Positions 8,947-18,750 of a DNA stretch of 64,000 bases are shown piece by piece. Below the pieces are notes generated by a model, which was not told the origin of the DNA, searched no databases, and worked only from the letters and a program-made list of their open reading frames with translations. This DNA is from Streptomyces laurentii (lineage in GTDB: Bacteria > Actinomycetota > Actinomycetes > Streptomycetales > Streptomycetaceae), in assembly GCA_002355495.1 (NCBI GenBank), contig AP017424.1, positions 1,302,001 through 1,366,000 of the forward strand, written 5' to 3'. Each line of letters opens with the position of its first letter. Position 1 is the stretch's first letter. The position numbers and the translations under genes were made by a program.

Positions 8947-9020
8947 GGACGGGCGGTCCGGACGGGCGGTCCGGACGGGCGGTCCGGACGGGCGGTCCGG
9001 ACGGGCGGTCCGGACGGGTC
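8947..9020. repeat. 13-bp GC-rich tandem repeat, five full copies
   Basis: GGACGGGCGGTCC is repeated head to tail at 8947, 8960, 8973, 8986 and 8999, followed by a partial copy. Each unit is nearly self-complementary at its ends (GGAC/GTCC), so the array can form alternative hairpins. It follows the NUDIX stop directly and may act as a terminator. It lacks the spacers of a CRISPR array. Confidence 0.9.
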
Positions 9021-9122
9021 GCCCGAGCGTCAGGAGGACGGTGGCGGAGGGCCGGTGGCGCACGGCGGCGCGCACCGGCGGTGACCCGCCGCTTCGCGGA
9101 GAGGCGCCGATAAGGTGCCCGG

Positions 9123-9518
9123 GTGAGCGACTTCGTACAGACCCTGCGCCTGTGGTTCGCGCCGCGCCGCCTCCAGGAGGAGGGCACGACCCCGGACTAC
9201 CGGTTCTCGCTGGCCAACGAGCGCACCTTCCTCGCCTGGCTGCGGACGGCGCTCGCGCTGATCGGCGGCGGTTTCGCCGTGGCCCAGTTCCTGCCGGACC
9301 TGGCCTGGGGCCTGCGGGTCGCGCTCTCGCTCGCGCTGCTGGCGGCCGGGGTGCTGTGCGCGCTGCGCGCCGTGAACCACTGGGTCCGCACCGAGCGGGC
9401 CATGCGGCGCGACGAGGATCTGCCGGCGTCCCGTTTCCCGGCCGTCCTGAGCCTGACGGTGGCGCTGGTCGCGCTCGCGATGGTGACGATCGTGCTCTTC
9501 GGCTGGGCCGAGCGGTGA
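9123..9518 (+). CDS. DUF202 (YidH-family) membrane protein
   Basis: 131-residue inner-membrane protein with three predicted transmembrane helices (about residues 38-60, 65-85 and 105-127). The family core is visible as LANERTFLAWLRTALALIGGG. Function is unknown in all members. The GTG at 9123 lies 6 bp after a TAAGGT -10-like element, so the message is probably leaderless. Its stop overlaps the start of the next DUF202 gene by 4 bp (GTGA), meaning the two are translated together. Confidence 0.85.
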   Translation: MSDFVQTLRLWFAPRRLQEEGTTPDYRFSLANERTFLAWLRTALALIGGGFAVAQFLPDLAWGLRVALSLALLAAGVLCALRAVNHWVRTERAMRRDEDLPASRFPAVLSLTVALVALAMVTIVLFGWAER

Positions 9519-9919
9519 GCCCCCCGCCCGGGACGGAGCCGGGCCCGGACCCCGTACCCGAGCCCGTACCGGAACCGGAAGAGGAACCCCGATCGGCGCA
9601 CGCGGCCGCGGCGGAGACCGTCCGGGACCCGGGGCTGCAGCCCGAACGGACCCGGCTCGCCTGGCGCCGGACGACACTGTCGGCCGCGGTGGTCGCCCTG
9701 CTCGCCGCCCGGCAGGTGCTCCACGGCGGGCCGACCCCGGCCGGGCTGACCGCCGTCGGGCTGTCGATGCTGGCCTGGCTGGGCCTCGTGGCCGTGGCCC
9801 ACCAGCGCATCCGGTCCCTGAGCACGGCCCGGCCCCGGCCGCTGTCCCACCGCGGCGCGCTGCTCGCCGCGGCCTGCGCGATCGCCTTCGCGGGGTTCGC
9901 GGTCGCCATCGTGCTCTGA
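9515..9919 (+). CDS. Second DUF202 membrane protein with acidic Pro-rich N-terminus
   Basis: 134 residues. Residues 1-40 are rich in Pro and Glu (PEPVPEPEEEP). Then comes the DUF202 core PERTRLAWRRTTLSAAVVALLAAR with three hydrophobic helices. It partners the preceding gene through a GTGA start/stop overlap, which suggests a hetero-oligomer. The function is unknown. The low-complexity N-tail is presumably cytoplasmic. Confidence 0.8.
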   Translation: MSPPPGTEPGPDPVPEPVPEPEEEPRSAHAAAAETVRDPGLQPERTRLAWRRTTLSAAVVALLAARQVLHGGPTPAGLTAVGLSMLAWLGLVAVAHQRIRSLSTARPRPLSHRGALLAAACAIAFAGFAVAIVL

Positions 9920-10079
9920 CGCCCCGGCCCCAACCCCGGCCCCTGATCGCTCGATTCCGCGATCCCGCGATTCCCCTGTTCTCCGCCGCGCGACTCCCCG
10001 GTGATCACCGCGCTTCCCACCGGCCCGGCCGACTGGCACTCTTCCCCTGTCGAATCGGGCTCTCACCGGGGGGAATTCC

Positions 10080-10991
10080 TTGTCCGCCACCGATCCTTAC
10101 GTGGTCACACTCGCACCGCACGTCCATGCCTTCATCCAGCCCGACGGGGGCTGGTGCCTGAACAACGCCGGTTTCCTCGGCGACGGCGGCGAGACCCTGC
10201 TCGTCGACACCGCCGCCACCGAGCGCCGCGCCCTGCTGCTGCGCGATGCCGTCCGCGACGCGGGCCTCGCGCTGCCCCGCACCATCGTCACCACCCACCA
10301 CCACGGCGACCACACCTACGGCAACAGGGTGTTCCTCCCCGAGGCCCGGATCATCGGGCACGAGAGCTGCCGCTCCGAGCAGCTCGCGGCCGGCCGCCAG
10401 CTCCACCTCCTGTGGCCGGAGACCGACTTCGGGCACGTCGAGATCGAGCCGCCGCACCTCACCTACAGCGACCGGCTGACGCTGTACGTCGGGGACACCG
10501 AGGTGCGGGTGATCCACCCCGGCCGGGCGCACACGATCGGCGACTCGATCGTCCATCTGCCCCGGCACGGCATCGTGTTCACCGGCGACCTGGTCTTCAA
10601 CGGGGGCACGCCGTTCGTGCTGATGGGCTCGCTCGCCGGTTCGCTGCGGGCGTTCGACCTGCTGCGTTCGCTGGACGCCGAGACGGTGGTGCCGGGCCAC
10701 GGCCGGATCACCGATCCCTCCGCGTACGCCCCGGCCGAGCGCTATCTGCGCTGGGTGCGGGAGCTCGCGGAGGAGGGCCGGGCCAAGGGGGACACGCCGC
10801 TGGAGACGGCGCGGCGGGCAGACCTGGGCGAGTTCGCGGACTGGCCGGAGAGCGAGCGTCTGGTGGCCAATCTGCACCGCGCGTACGCGGAGCTGGAGGG
10901 TCTGCCGGAGGGGCATCCGCTGGACCTGGCGACCGTGTTCGCGGACCTGACCGTGATGAACGGCGGCCGGCCCGTGGCCTGCCACGCCTGA
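10080..10991 (+). CDS. Metallo-beta-lactamase-fold hydrolase
   Basis: 303-residue metallo-hydrolase. Zinc-ligand motifs are complete: THHHGDHTYGN (HxHxDH type), H in HPGRAHTIGDS, D in TGDLVFNGGTP, and a C-terminal PGHGR. The N-terminus (VHAFIQPDGGWCLNNAGFLGDGG) resembles cyclase/SoxH-like MBL enzymes of actinomycetes. No signal peptide is visible, so it is cytoplasmic. The start is TTG 10080, preceded by GGGGGGAATT. The substrate is unknown. A strong hairpin at 11052-11096 terminates it. Confidence 0.85.
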   Translation: MSATDPYVVTLAPHVHAFIQPDGGWCLNNAGFLGDGGETLLVDTAATERRALLLRDAVRDAGLALPRTIVTTHHHGDHTYGNRVFLPEARIIGHESCRSEQLAAGRQLHLLWPETDFGHVEIEPPHLTYSDRLTLYVGDTEVRVIHPGRAHTIGDSIVHLPRHGIVFTGDLVFNGGTPFVLMGSLAGSLRAFDLLRSLDAETVVPGHGRITDPSAYAPAERYLRWVRELAEEGRAKGDTPLETARRADLGEFADWPESERLVANLHRAYAELEGLPEGHPLDLATVFADLTVMNGGRPVACHA

Positions 10992-11051
10992 CCGTCCCAC
11001 CCTCCCCTGGATCCGATCCGATCCCCTGCTCTCCGGGCACCCCCTCCCGCT

Positions 11052-11096
11052 CCCCCGGACACCGGCCCCCACACCCCTGGGGCCGGCGTCCGGGGG
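11052..11096. terminator. Terminator hairpin downstream of the MBL hydrolase
   Basis: 18-nt arms at 11052-11069 and 11079-11096 pair at 17 of 18 positions around a 9-nt loop. It isolates the next transcription unit. Confidence 0.85.
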
Positions 11097-11124
11097 TCCC
11101 CGGGGATCCCCCTCTGGACGACAT

Positions 11125-11138
11125 ACCGACTGGTCGGT
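11125..11138. promoter_or_regulatory. TetR-type operator in front of the kinase/ACAD operon
   Basis: ACCGACTGGTCGGT is an almost perfect palindrome 39 bp before the kinase start. A related site (ACTAACCGGTCGGT) lies upstream of the SDR gene at 15842. A TetR gene (14206-14799) sits between the two units, so it is the likely ligand-responsive repressor of both. This is inference from matching sites. Confidence 0.7.
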
Positions 11139-11176
11139 CATGATGAGCGCGACGCCGATCCCGGAGGTATGCCCGC

Positions 11177-12202
11177 ATGAGTTCCGCCCTGCCAGGTCTC
11201 GACCCCGAGCGGCTGCGCCGCTTCCTCGACCGCGAGCGCCCCGGTCTGGTCGCCGGCCCGCTGGAGGCCCGGCTGATCGAGGGCGGCCGCTCGAACCTCA
11301 CGTACGTGGTGACCGACGGCACGGGCCGCTGGGTCGTCCGCCGGCCCCCGCTCGGCCACGTCCTGGCCACCGCGCACGACATGAAGCGCGAGCACCGGGT
11401 CATCAGCGCGCTCGCCGACACCGCCGTCCCGGTGCCCGGCACGGTCCTGCTGTGCGAGGACGAGTCGGTGCTCGGCGCGCCGTTCTACGTCATGGAGTTC
11501 GTCGAGGGCACCCCGTACCGCTCGGCCGCCGAACTCGCCCCGCTGGGCGCCGACCGCACCCGCGCCGCCGTCCTCGGCCTCGTCGACACCCTCGTCGACC
11601 TGCACGCCGTCGACCCGGCCGCCGCCGGGCTCGGCGACTTCGGGCGCCCCGACGGCTTCCTCGACCGGCAGCTGCGCCGCTGGGGCAAGCAGCTCGCCGC
11701 GTCCCGGGGCCGCGAGCTGGCCGGCATCGACGAACTGCACGCCGCCCTCGGCCAGGGGCTGCCCGTGTCCCCCGCGCCGACCGTCATCCACGGCGACTTC
11801 CGGCTCGACAACGTGCTCGTCGGCCCGGACGACCGGATCAGGGCCGTCCTGGACTGGGAGATGTCCACGCTCGGCGACCCGCTCACCGACCTCGGCCTGC
11901 TGGTCATGTACAGCACCCCGCTCGACCTGCCGGACTCCCCCATCTCGACCACCGCCACGGCCGCCGGCCACCCCGCCGCCGCCGAGCTCGCCCTGCGCTA
12001 CGCCGCCCGTTCCGGCCGCGACACCGGCGCCCTGGCCTGGTACACGGCCTTCGCCTGGTTCAAGCTCGCCGTGATCCTCGAGGGCATTCACTACCGCTAC
12101 ACCCTCGGCCAGACCGTCGGCGCCGGCTTCGACCGCATCGGCGAGCTGGTCCCCGTCTTCATCGAGCACGGCCTCACCACCCTCCGCAGCCAGGAAGGCT
12201 GA
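11177..12202 (+). CDS. APH-family phosphotransferase (ACAD10/11-type kinase domain)
   Basis: 341-residue kinase of the aminoglycoside-phosphotransferase/choline-kinase fold. The nucleotide-binding lobe is followed by the catalytic loop VIHGDFRLDNVLV and the metal-binding VLDWEMSTLGDPLTDL. This subgroup equals the N-terminal half of human ACAD10/ACAD11 and the levulinate-pathway kinase LvaA, which phosphorylate 4-hydroxyacyl-CoA esters. The acyl-CoA dehydrogenase gene begins only 6 bp after the stop, reproducing the ACAD11 domain order as two genes. RBS GGAGG precedes ATG 11177. It is not a drug-resistance enzyme as far as context shows. The exact acyl substrate is unknown. Confidence 0.85.
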   Translation: MSSALPGLDPERLRRFLDRERPGLVAGPLEARLIEGGRSNLTYVVTDGTGRWVVRRPPLGHVLATAHDMKREHRVISALADTAVPVPGTVLLCEDESVLGAPFYVMEFVEGTPYRSAAELAPLGADRTRAAVLGLVDTLVDLHAVDPAAAGLGDFGRPDGFLDRQLRRWGKQLAASRGRELAGIDELHAALGQGLPVSPAPTVIHGDFRLDNVLVGPDDRIRAVLDWEMSTLGDPLTDLGLLVMYSTPLDLPDSPISTTATAAGHPAAAELALRYAARSGRDTGALAWYTAFAWFKLAVILEGIHYRYTLGQTVGAGFDRIGELVPVFIEHGLTTLRSQEG

Positions 12203-12208
12203 TCCGCC

Positions 12209-13423
<1,215 letters not shown>

Positions 13424-13459
13424 CGCTCCGGCCGGCCTCCCGCCGGGGTCGCGCCGGGG

Positions 13460-14065
13460 TCACACGTGCCGGTCGCCGAGGGTGTAGCCGCCCTCGACGA
13501 CCGGCATGTCGGCCGCGGAGGACATGCACTTCGTCAGGAGCGGCTGCTTCTTGAGGGTGGCTCCGGACAGTCCGACACGGGCCGGGCCGCCTGCGCCGTC
13601 CCGGGGCACGTAGAAACTGAGGCCCATCCGGGTGTGCGCGTCGAGGGCCTCGCGCCACGGGTGGCCGGGGCTGGTGCGCTGAAGGCGTCCGGTCACGGTG
13701 GCGGTGGGGCCGCCGGTGGTGAGGCAGTCGACCGCGAAGTCGCCCCAGTAGTCCTTGCCGTCGATGACGTGGGAGATACGGAAGGTGCCCCAGGAGCGGG
13801 TGGGGAAGGAGCCGGGCCCGAAGGTGGCATGGGCTTCGACGGTGACCCGTACCGCCTCCGTCTCGACCGGGTAGCCGAGCCTGGCCCGCCCCGTCAGGTC
13901 GGAGGTGGCGAGGCCGTCGGCGGCGGACGCGACGGGCGCGGAAAGCGACGTGGCCGCGGGCTCGGGCACGGACTCCGGCGCGGGGGCCGCCCAGGCGGCC
14001 GGGGCGGCGAGCGTCGCGACGACGGCGAGGACGGCGGTGGCGCGCAAGGCGGGCTTCAGCAGCAT
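13460..14065 (-). CDS. Secreted protein of unknown function
   Basis: 201 residues. A Sec signal peptide occupies residues 1-26 (MLLKPALRATAVLAVVATLA, then AWA). An Ala/Pro/Ser-rich linker follows, then a domain with a WGTFRISHVIDGKDYWGDFAVDCL segment. Two Cys residues (VDCL and LLTKC) could form a disulfide. The pattern looks like small secreted Streptomyces proteins with a beta-rich domain. No enzymatic motif is seen. Convergent with the ACAD gene. Confidence 0.7.
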   Translation of the reverse strand: MLLKPALRATAVLAVVATLAAPAAWAAPAPESVPEPAATSLSAPVASAADGLATSDLTGRARLGYPVETEAVRVTVEAHATFGPGSFPTRSWGTFRISHVIDGKDYWGDFAVDCLTTGGPTATVTGRLQRTSPGHPWREALDAHTRMGLSFYVPRDGAGGPARVGLSGATLKKQPLLTKCMSSAADMPVVEGGYTLGDRHV

Positions 14066-14205
14066 GGCGGGGCTCCGTTCGGAGTGTCCGGCGAGGTGTC
14101 CGGCAGGGTGGTGACCGACGCGTCGATCCTCCTCGCCGGACCCGCTCCCGGGCGTCCCTCGCCGGTCGCGACCCGCCTCCGCCGTACGGGCGAGGCGCTC
14201 CCGTC

Positions 14206-14799
14206 CTACGGGCGCAGGGCGCGCAGCAGGAGGTCGGCGAGGTGGTCGGCCACCTGCTGCGGGGTGAGCGGTCCGTCCGGGCGGTACCAGGTGGACAGGT
14301 GGTGGACCGAGCCGAAGTGGTAGTCCACCACCAGGTCGGCCGGGGTCGCGTCGGAGAACACCCCGGCCCGCTGGCCCTCCTCGATCAGGGCGCGGAACCG
14401 CTGGTGGTAGCGCCGCCGTTCGGCCCGTACCTGCTGGTTCTTCTCCGGGCTGAGGTGGTGCATGGAGCGGAAGAAGATCGACGCGTCGTCGAGGTTCTCG
14501 ATGGTGGTGACGACCACGTCCGCGGCCGCGTCGCGCAGCCGCCGTTCGACCGGCGCGTCGGAGTCCGCGTAGGCGTCCAGGCGCTCCTGCTGGAGTCGCA
14601 GCACGCGCGCGTACACCTCCTGGAGCAGGTCCTCCTTGGAGCCGAAGTAGTGGTAGAGGGCGCCCTTGGTGACGCCGGCCGCTTCCACGATCTCCTGGAC
14701 GGAGGTCCGGTCGTAGCCCTGCTCGGCGAAGAGCCGGGTGGCGGCGGCCAGCAGCCTCTGGGGGACGGGCGTTCCGCTCCCGTCCGTCGTCCTGGGCAT
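14206..14799 (-). CDS. TetR-family repressor of the acyl-CoA module
   Basis: 197 residues. The N-terminal helix-turn-helix domain reads LFAEQGYDRTSVQEIVEAAG and VTKGALYHYFGSKEDLLQEVY, followed by a helical ligand domain of the type seen in fatty-acid/acyl-CoA responsive TetR proteins (KstR2/FadR-like). A very good RBS (GAAGGAG, 4 bp gap) supports ATG 14799. It lies between the kinase/ACAD operon and the SDR gene, both of which carry the palindrome ACYRACYGGTCGGT in their promoters. The effector is probably an acyl-CoA of the pathway (inference). Confidence 0.9.
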   Translation of the reverse strand: MPRTTDGSGTPVPQRLLAAATRLFAEQGYDRTSVQEIVEAAGVTKGALYHYFGSKEDLLQEVYARVLRLQQERLDAYADSDAPVERRLRDAAADVVVTTIENLDDASIFFRSMHHLSPEKNQQVRAERRRYHQRFRALIEEGQRAGVFSDATPADLVVDYHFGSVHHLSTWYRPDGPLTPQQVADHLADLLLRALRP

Positions 14800-14957
14800 G
14801 CCGCTCCTTCTCTCGTGACGTACGTGCGGACGGCCGCTGCCACGACCGTTCCCGCTGTTCGGTGGGGGGCCGCGGTGCGCGGTCCCGTCCTGGGAATCTT
14901 CCCATTTCCCGCCGGGCCGGTGACCGGCCGCCCCGGGACGGCGGGTGGGAAGGCCCG

Positions 14958-15731
14958 TCAGCCGCCGTTCGCCTCCCAGGTGCGCTGGATACGGTTCATG
15001 CCGCCGATCCACCGCTCGGGGTCGGTGGCCCGGGCCTCGTAGTAGCCCGCGACCTCGGGGTGCGGCAGGACCAGGAAACGGTCGGCGGCCATGGCGTCGA
15101 ACAGGGCGTCGGCGACGGCCTCGGGCGCGACGGCGGTGGGGGCGAGGAGGAGTTCGCCGGCCGATCCGGCGGCGGTGAGCATGTCCGTGCGGACGCCCTG
15201 CGGGCAGATCGCGTGGACCTTGAGGCCGCGGTGGCGGTAGGTGAGGGAGAGCCATTCGGCGAAGGCGTACGCGCCGTGCTTGGACACGCTGTACGGGGCG
15301 GCGCCGATCATGGTGAGCAGGCCGGCGGCCGACACGGTGGACACGAAGCGGCCGCTGCCGCGCTCCAGCCAGTCGGGCAGCAGGGCGCGGGCGGCGCGGA
15401 CATGGGCCATGACGTTGACGTCCCAGGCGGCGGCCCATGTCTCCTCGTCGGCGAACGCGTCGCCGGGCGAGCCGAGTCCGGCGTTGGCGCACCAGATGTC
15501 GACGGCCGCGCCGGTGCCCGCGAGCGCGGCGCGGGCCTCGTCGACGACGGTGGAGGCGTCGCCGGGGACGGCGAGGGCGCCGATCTCGTCGGCGACGGCC
15601 CGGGTGCGCTCCGGGTCGAGGTCGTTGACGACGACCCGCGCGCCCTCGGCGGCGAACCGGCGGGCGAGTGCGGCGCCGATGCCGCCGGCCGCGCCGGTCA
15701 CGACCACTCCCGTGCCCTCAAGCGAACTCAT
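14958..15731 (-). CDS. Short-chain dehydrogenase/reductase
   Basis: 257-residue classical SDR. The NAD(P) motif is TGAAGGIG (residues 12-19), followed by the NAG motif CANAGLG, catalytic Ser in STVSAAG and the YSVSKHG active-site Tyr/Lys. It ends in a C-terminal extension QRTWEANGG typical of actinobacterial SDRs paired with acyl-CoA genes. GGAGAGG sits 8 bp before ATG 15731. An operator-like site at 15842-15855 puts it in the same regulon as the kinase/ACAD pair. Reduction of a 4-oxoacyl or oxidation of a hydroxyacyl intermediate would fit, but is not shown. Confidence 0.88.
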   Translation of the reverse strand: MSSLEGTGVVVTGAAGGIGAALARRFAAEGARVVVNDLDPERTRAVADEIGALAVPGDASTVVDEARAALAGTGAAVDIWCANAGLGSPGDAFADEETWAAAWDVNVMAHVRAARALLPDWLERGSGRFVSTVSAAGLLTMIGAAPYSVSKHGAYAFAEWLSLTYRHRGLKVHAICPQGVRTDMLTAAGSAGELLLAPTAVAPEAVADALFDAMAADRFLVLPHPEVAGYYEARATDPERWIGGMNRIQRTWEANGG

Positions 15732-15752
15732 CGGGTCCACCTCTCCGTCTCT

Positions 15753-15776
15753 CCGTCCGTCCGTCCGTCCGTCCGT
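15753..15776. repeat. Tetranucleotide repeat (CCGT)6
   Basis: Six exact CCGT units lie in the 5' leader region of the SDR gene, about 22 bp upstream of its start. Copy-number change here could alter leader length. There is no evidence for phase variation beyond the repeat itself. Confidence 0.8.
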
Positions 15777-15841
15777 TGTCTCCTCGGCCGTCGTGCGCGC
15801 GTCGGCTGCTGCCGTACGCGCCTCGGCTGCCGTGCGCGCAG

Positions 15842-15855
15842 ACTAACCGGTCGGT
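15842..15855. promoter_or_regulatory. TetR-type operator in front of the SDR gene
   Basis: ACTAACCGGTCGGT matches the kinase/ACAD operator at 11125 in 11 of 14 positions. The longer minus-strand form CATACCGAC-Y-GGT is shared as well. Located 111 bp upstream of the SDR start, in a divergent promoter region with the NamZ gene. Confidence 0.65.
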
Positions 15856-15996
15856 ATGGACCCGGGGAAGAGCGCGGCCCCCGGTCCCCCCGGTCACTCC
15901 TTCCTCAGGTTCCTCGCGCACGCCTCCTCCCGCTGGGCCGCGGTCGGCGCTAGCGTGCGTGGCCATGTCAGGGAAGGCGATCAAGGAGGTCTCTTC

Positions 15997-17277
15997 ATGA
16001 GCCTGTCCAGGCGGGGTCCGTCCCGGCGCGGCCTGCTGACCGCGGGCGGCGGCGTGGTCGCGGCGGCAGCGGCGGGAGTGGGGGCGGGCACGGTGCCCGC
16101 GGCGGCGGACCCGCCGCCCGGCCGGGGCCGCGCGGTGCGGACCGGCTTCGACCGGCTCGCCGCCGGCGGCTACGCGCCGCTCGCCGGCCAACGGGTCGGC
16201 GTGGTCACCAACCCGACCGGCATCACCGCCGACGCCCGCCACCTCGTGGACGTGATGCACGCCGACGACCGGGTGGACCTGGTCGCCGTCTTCGGCCCCG
16301 AGCACGGCTTCCGGGGCACGGCGCAGGCGGGCGGTTCCGAGGGCCGCTACGACGACCCGGCGACGGGACTGCCGGTCTACGACACGTACACCAAGAGCGG
16401 ACAGCCGCTGGCGGACGTGTTCACGGCCTCCGGCGTCGACACGGTCGTCTTCGACATCCAGGACGTGGGCGCCCGCTTCTACACGTACATCTGGACGCTG
16501 TACGACTGTATGGAGGCGGCCGCGCTCGCCGGGAAGCGGTTCGTCGTCCTGGACCGGCCGAACCCGGTGACCGGGCGGGCCGCGCTCGGCCCCGTCCTCG
16601 ACCGGGCGTACGCCACGTTCGTGGGCCGTGAGCCGATCGCGCAGGCGCACGGGATGACGGTCGCGGAGCTGGCCCGGCTGTTCAACGCGGAGTTCCTGGC
16701 GAAGCCCGTACCGCTGGAGACGGTCGCCGCCACGGGCTGGCGGCGGGCCGACTTCTTCGACACGACCGGGCTGCCGTGGGTGCCGCCGAGCCCCAACATG
16801 CCGACGCCCGACACGGCGCTGGTCTACTCCGGCACCTGCCTGTTCGAGGGCACCAACCTGTCCGAGGGGCGCGGCACCACCCGGCCGTTCGAACTGCTCG
16901 GCGCCGAGGGGATCGACGGGTCCTGGGCGGAGGCGGCCAACGCGCTCGGGCTGCCGGGGGTGCGCTTCCGGGAGGCGTACTTCGCGCCGACGTTCTCCAA
17001 GTTCCAGGGGAAGACGGTCGGCGGGGTGCAGCTGATGGTGCACGACCGGACGGCCTTCGACCCGGTACGGACCGGGATCGCGCTGCTCGTCACGGCGCGG
17101 CGGACGTGGAGCGGGTTCGCGTGGCGGCCGGACGACTGGATCGACAAGCTGACCGGTTCGGCGCGGGTGCGCACGATGATCGACGCGAGCGCGCCGGTGG
17201 ACGAGGTCGCCGGGGCCTGGGAGGCGGACCTGGCGGCGTTCCGGGCGATGCGGAAGGCGTATCTGATGTACCACTGA
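15997..17277 (+). CDS. Exo-beta-N-acetylmuramidase NamZ-type protein (DUF1343), Tat-exported
   Basis: 426 residues. The N-terminus SRRGPSRRGLLTAGG plus a hydrophobic Ala-rich stretch is a twin-arginine signal, so the folded enzyme is exported. The mature part is the DUF1343/NamZ domain: VGVVTNPTGI, FGPEHGFRG, DIQDVGARFYTYIWTL, RPNPVTG, PSPNMPTPDTALVY, and FEGTNLSEGRGTTRPFE. NamZ removes MurNAc from the non-reducing end of peptidoglycan fragments in wall recycling. A strong AAGGAGG RBS supports ATG 15997. Transcribed alone, and terminated at 17290-17327. Confidence 0.88.
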   Translation: MSLSRRGPSRRGLLTAGGGVVAAAAAGVGAGTVPAAADPPPGRGRAVRTGFDRLAAGGYAPLAGQRVGVVTNPTGITADARHLVDVMHADDRVDLVAVFGPEHGFRGTAQAGGSEGRYDDPATGLPVYDTYTKSGQPLADVFTASGVDTVVFDIQDVGARFYTYIWTLYDCMEAAALAGKRFVVLDRPNPVTGRAALGPVLDRAYATFVGREPIAQAHGMTVAELARLFNAEFLAKPVPLETVAATGWRRADFFDTTGLPWVPPSPNMPTPDTALVYSGTCLFEGTNLSEGRGTTRPFELLGAEGIDGSWAEAANALGLPGVRFREAYFAPTFSKFQGKTVGGVQLMVHDRTAFDPVRTGIALLVTARRTWSGFAWRPDDWIDKLTGSARVRTMIDASAPVDEVAGAWEADLAAFRAMRKAYLMYH

Positions 17278-17289
17278 CGGCGGGTGAGG

Positions 17290-17327
17290 GCCGGGGGACA
17301 CCTGAGACGGTGGGGCTGTCCCCCGGC
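17290..17327. terminator. Terminator after the NamZ gene
   Basis: Perfect 11-bp arms (17290-17300 and 17317-17327) around a 16-nt loop, 13 bp after the stop codon. Confidence 0.75.
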
Positions 17328-17382
17328 GGCGACGGGTGGCGTCCGGATGGCCCCGCCCGGGGCCCGCGGCGAGGCTGGGATC

Positions 17383-18750
17383 ATGCACACGTTACGCACC
17401 CGTCGCCGCCGGCCCTTCCGTCCCCTGCGCCCGCTCACGGCCCTGCTGGCCGCCGCCTGCCTGGGCCTCGCGGTCCCCGTCGCCCAGGCCGCCGAGCGGC
17501 CCGCGTCCACCCCCGACCCGGCCCGTGAACTCGCCGCCACCGCAGGCCCGTTGACCGACACACGGACACTGGAGCGGATCGTCGGCTCGGCGAAGGTGGT
17601 GGGGATCGGCGAGGCCACGCACAGCTCCGCCGAGTTCTTCACCGCCAAGCACCGGATCTTCGAAGACCTCGTCGAGCGGCGTGGGTTCACCACCTTCGCG
17701 CTGGAGGCCAACTGGAGCACCGGCCTGCTCGTCGACGGCTACGTCCGCTCCGGCAAGGGCGACATCGAGAAGATCATGCGGGACGAGTTCCAGAACTCCT
17801 ACGCCTTCTGGAACACCGGCGAGTACCTCGACCTCTTCCGCTGGATGCGACAGCACAATCTGCGCCATCCCGGCCATCAGGTCCGCTTCATGGGCAACGA
17901 CCTCGGCTACGCCGGCCCGAACCTCTTCGACGAGGTCACCGACTACGTGACCCGCACCCGCCCGGCCCTGCTCCCCCGCTTCCGGGAGCTGTACCGCGCC
18001 TCGCGGCCGGCCGGCGACGACGTCGACGCCTGGATGAACGCGTACATGAACATGCCGATCACCGAGCGGCGGGCCATGGGCGCGGACGTCCGGCGGGCGC
18101 TCGCCCTGCTCGAGGAGCAGGGCCCGGCGGGTCCGGGGCGCGCGGCGCGCGAGGCGCACACCTGGGCGGTGCAGCACGCGCGGGCGATCGCCCAGGTCGG
18201 CACGGAGTACACGTACGACTTCGGGAGCGACCAGGGCATCGCCGGGGCCATGCTCTACCGCGACCGGATCATGGCCGAGAACACGGTGTGGTGGCAGCGG
18301 CACACGGGCGACCGGATGGTCCTGTCCGCGCACGACGGGCATGTCGGCTACGAGACGCCGAACCCCGCGCAGTACCCGCGCATCCAGGGCGCGTTCCTGC
18401 GTGACGCGCTGGGCCGGGACTACGTGTCCATCGGCGCGGCCTTCGGGCAGGGCTCGTTCACCGCGCACGACATGGAGGCGCCCGGCGAGCCGCTCCGGGT
18501 CTTCACCCTGGGCCCGCTCGGGCCGGACAGCAACGAGGCCGTCCTGGACCGGGTCTCGACGCGCCCGTTCCTCCTCGACACGCGGACCGCCACACCGGCC
18601 GCGCGGGCCTGGCTGGCCGGCGCCCGGCCGACCCGGTCGATCGGCACCGCGTATCCGTGGCCGGGCGACGTGACCGACCAGTCGCTGTCCCGGTCGTACG
18701 ACGCGGTCGTCTACTTCCCGCGGATCTCCGCGGCGAGACTGCGCCACTGA
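17383..18750 (+). CDS. Secreted erythromycin-esterase family protein
   Basis: 455 residues with an Arg-rich Sec signal peptide (about 1-36, cleavage after VAQAA). The mature domain is the EreA/EreB-like esterase fold. The segment VVGIGEATHSSAEFF carries the Glu/His thought to activate water, followed by FTTFALEANWSTG, the segment VRFMGNDLGY and a second His region SAHDGHVGYE. Characterised relatives hydrolyse the macrolactone of 14-membered macrolides. Many actinomycete members have unknown substrates, and this one is exported. No macrolide genes lie nearby. Confidence 0.85.
   Translation: MHTLRTRRRRPFRPLRPLTALLAAACLGLAVPVAQAAERPASTPDPARELAATAGPLTDTRTLERIVGSAKVVGIGEATHSSAEFFTAKHRIFEDLVERRGFTTFALEANWSTGLLVDGYVRSGKGDIEKIMRDEFQNSYAFWNTGEYLDLFRWMRQHNLRHPGHQVRFMGNDLGYAGPNLFDEVTDYVTRTRPALLPRFRELYRASRPAGDDVDAWMNAYMNMPITERRAMGADVRRALALLEEQGPAGPGRAAREAHTWAVQHARAIAQVGTEYTYDFGSDQGIAGAMLYRDRIMAENTVWWQRHTGDRMVLSAHDGHVGYETPNPAQYPRIQGAFLRDALGRDYVSIGAAFGQGSFTAHDMEAPGEPLRVFTLGPLGPDSNEAVLDRVSTRPFLLDTRTATPAARAWLAGARPTRSIGTAYPWPGDVTDQSLSRSYDAVVYFPRISAARLRH

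Noticed and set aside
8935..9020. CRISPR array
   Set aside because: Units are 13 bp and contiguous, with no spacers and no cas genes in the window. The same applies to the arrays at 49045 and 61391.
6637..10020. An open frame of over 1100 codons on the minus strand running upstream of the FAD dehydrogenase
   Set aside because: Its upstream two thirds read through the NUDIX, DUF202 and repeat regions as Arg/Pro/Gly-rich sequence. Only the part from 8301 down is a recognisable protein with an RBS.
11177..12202. Aminoglycoside resistance gene
   Set aside because: The APH fold is shared, but the motifs (VLDWEMSTLGDPLTDL) and the ACAD gene 6 bp downstream identify the ACAD10/11-type kinase.
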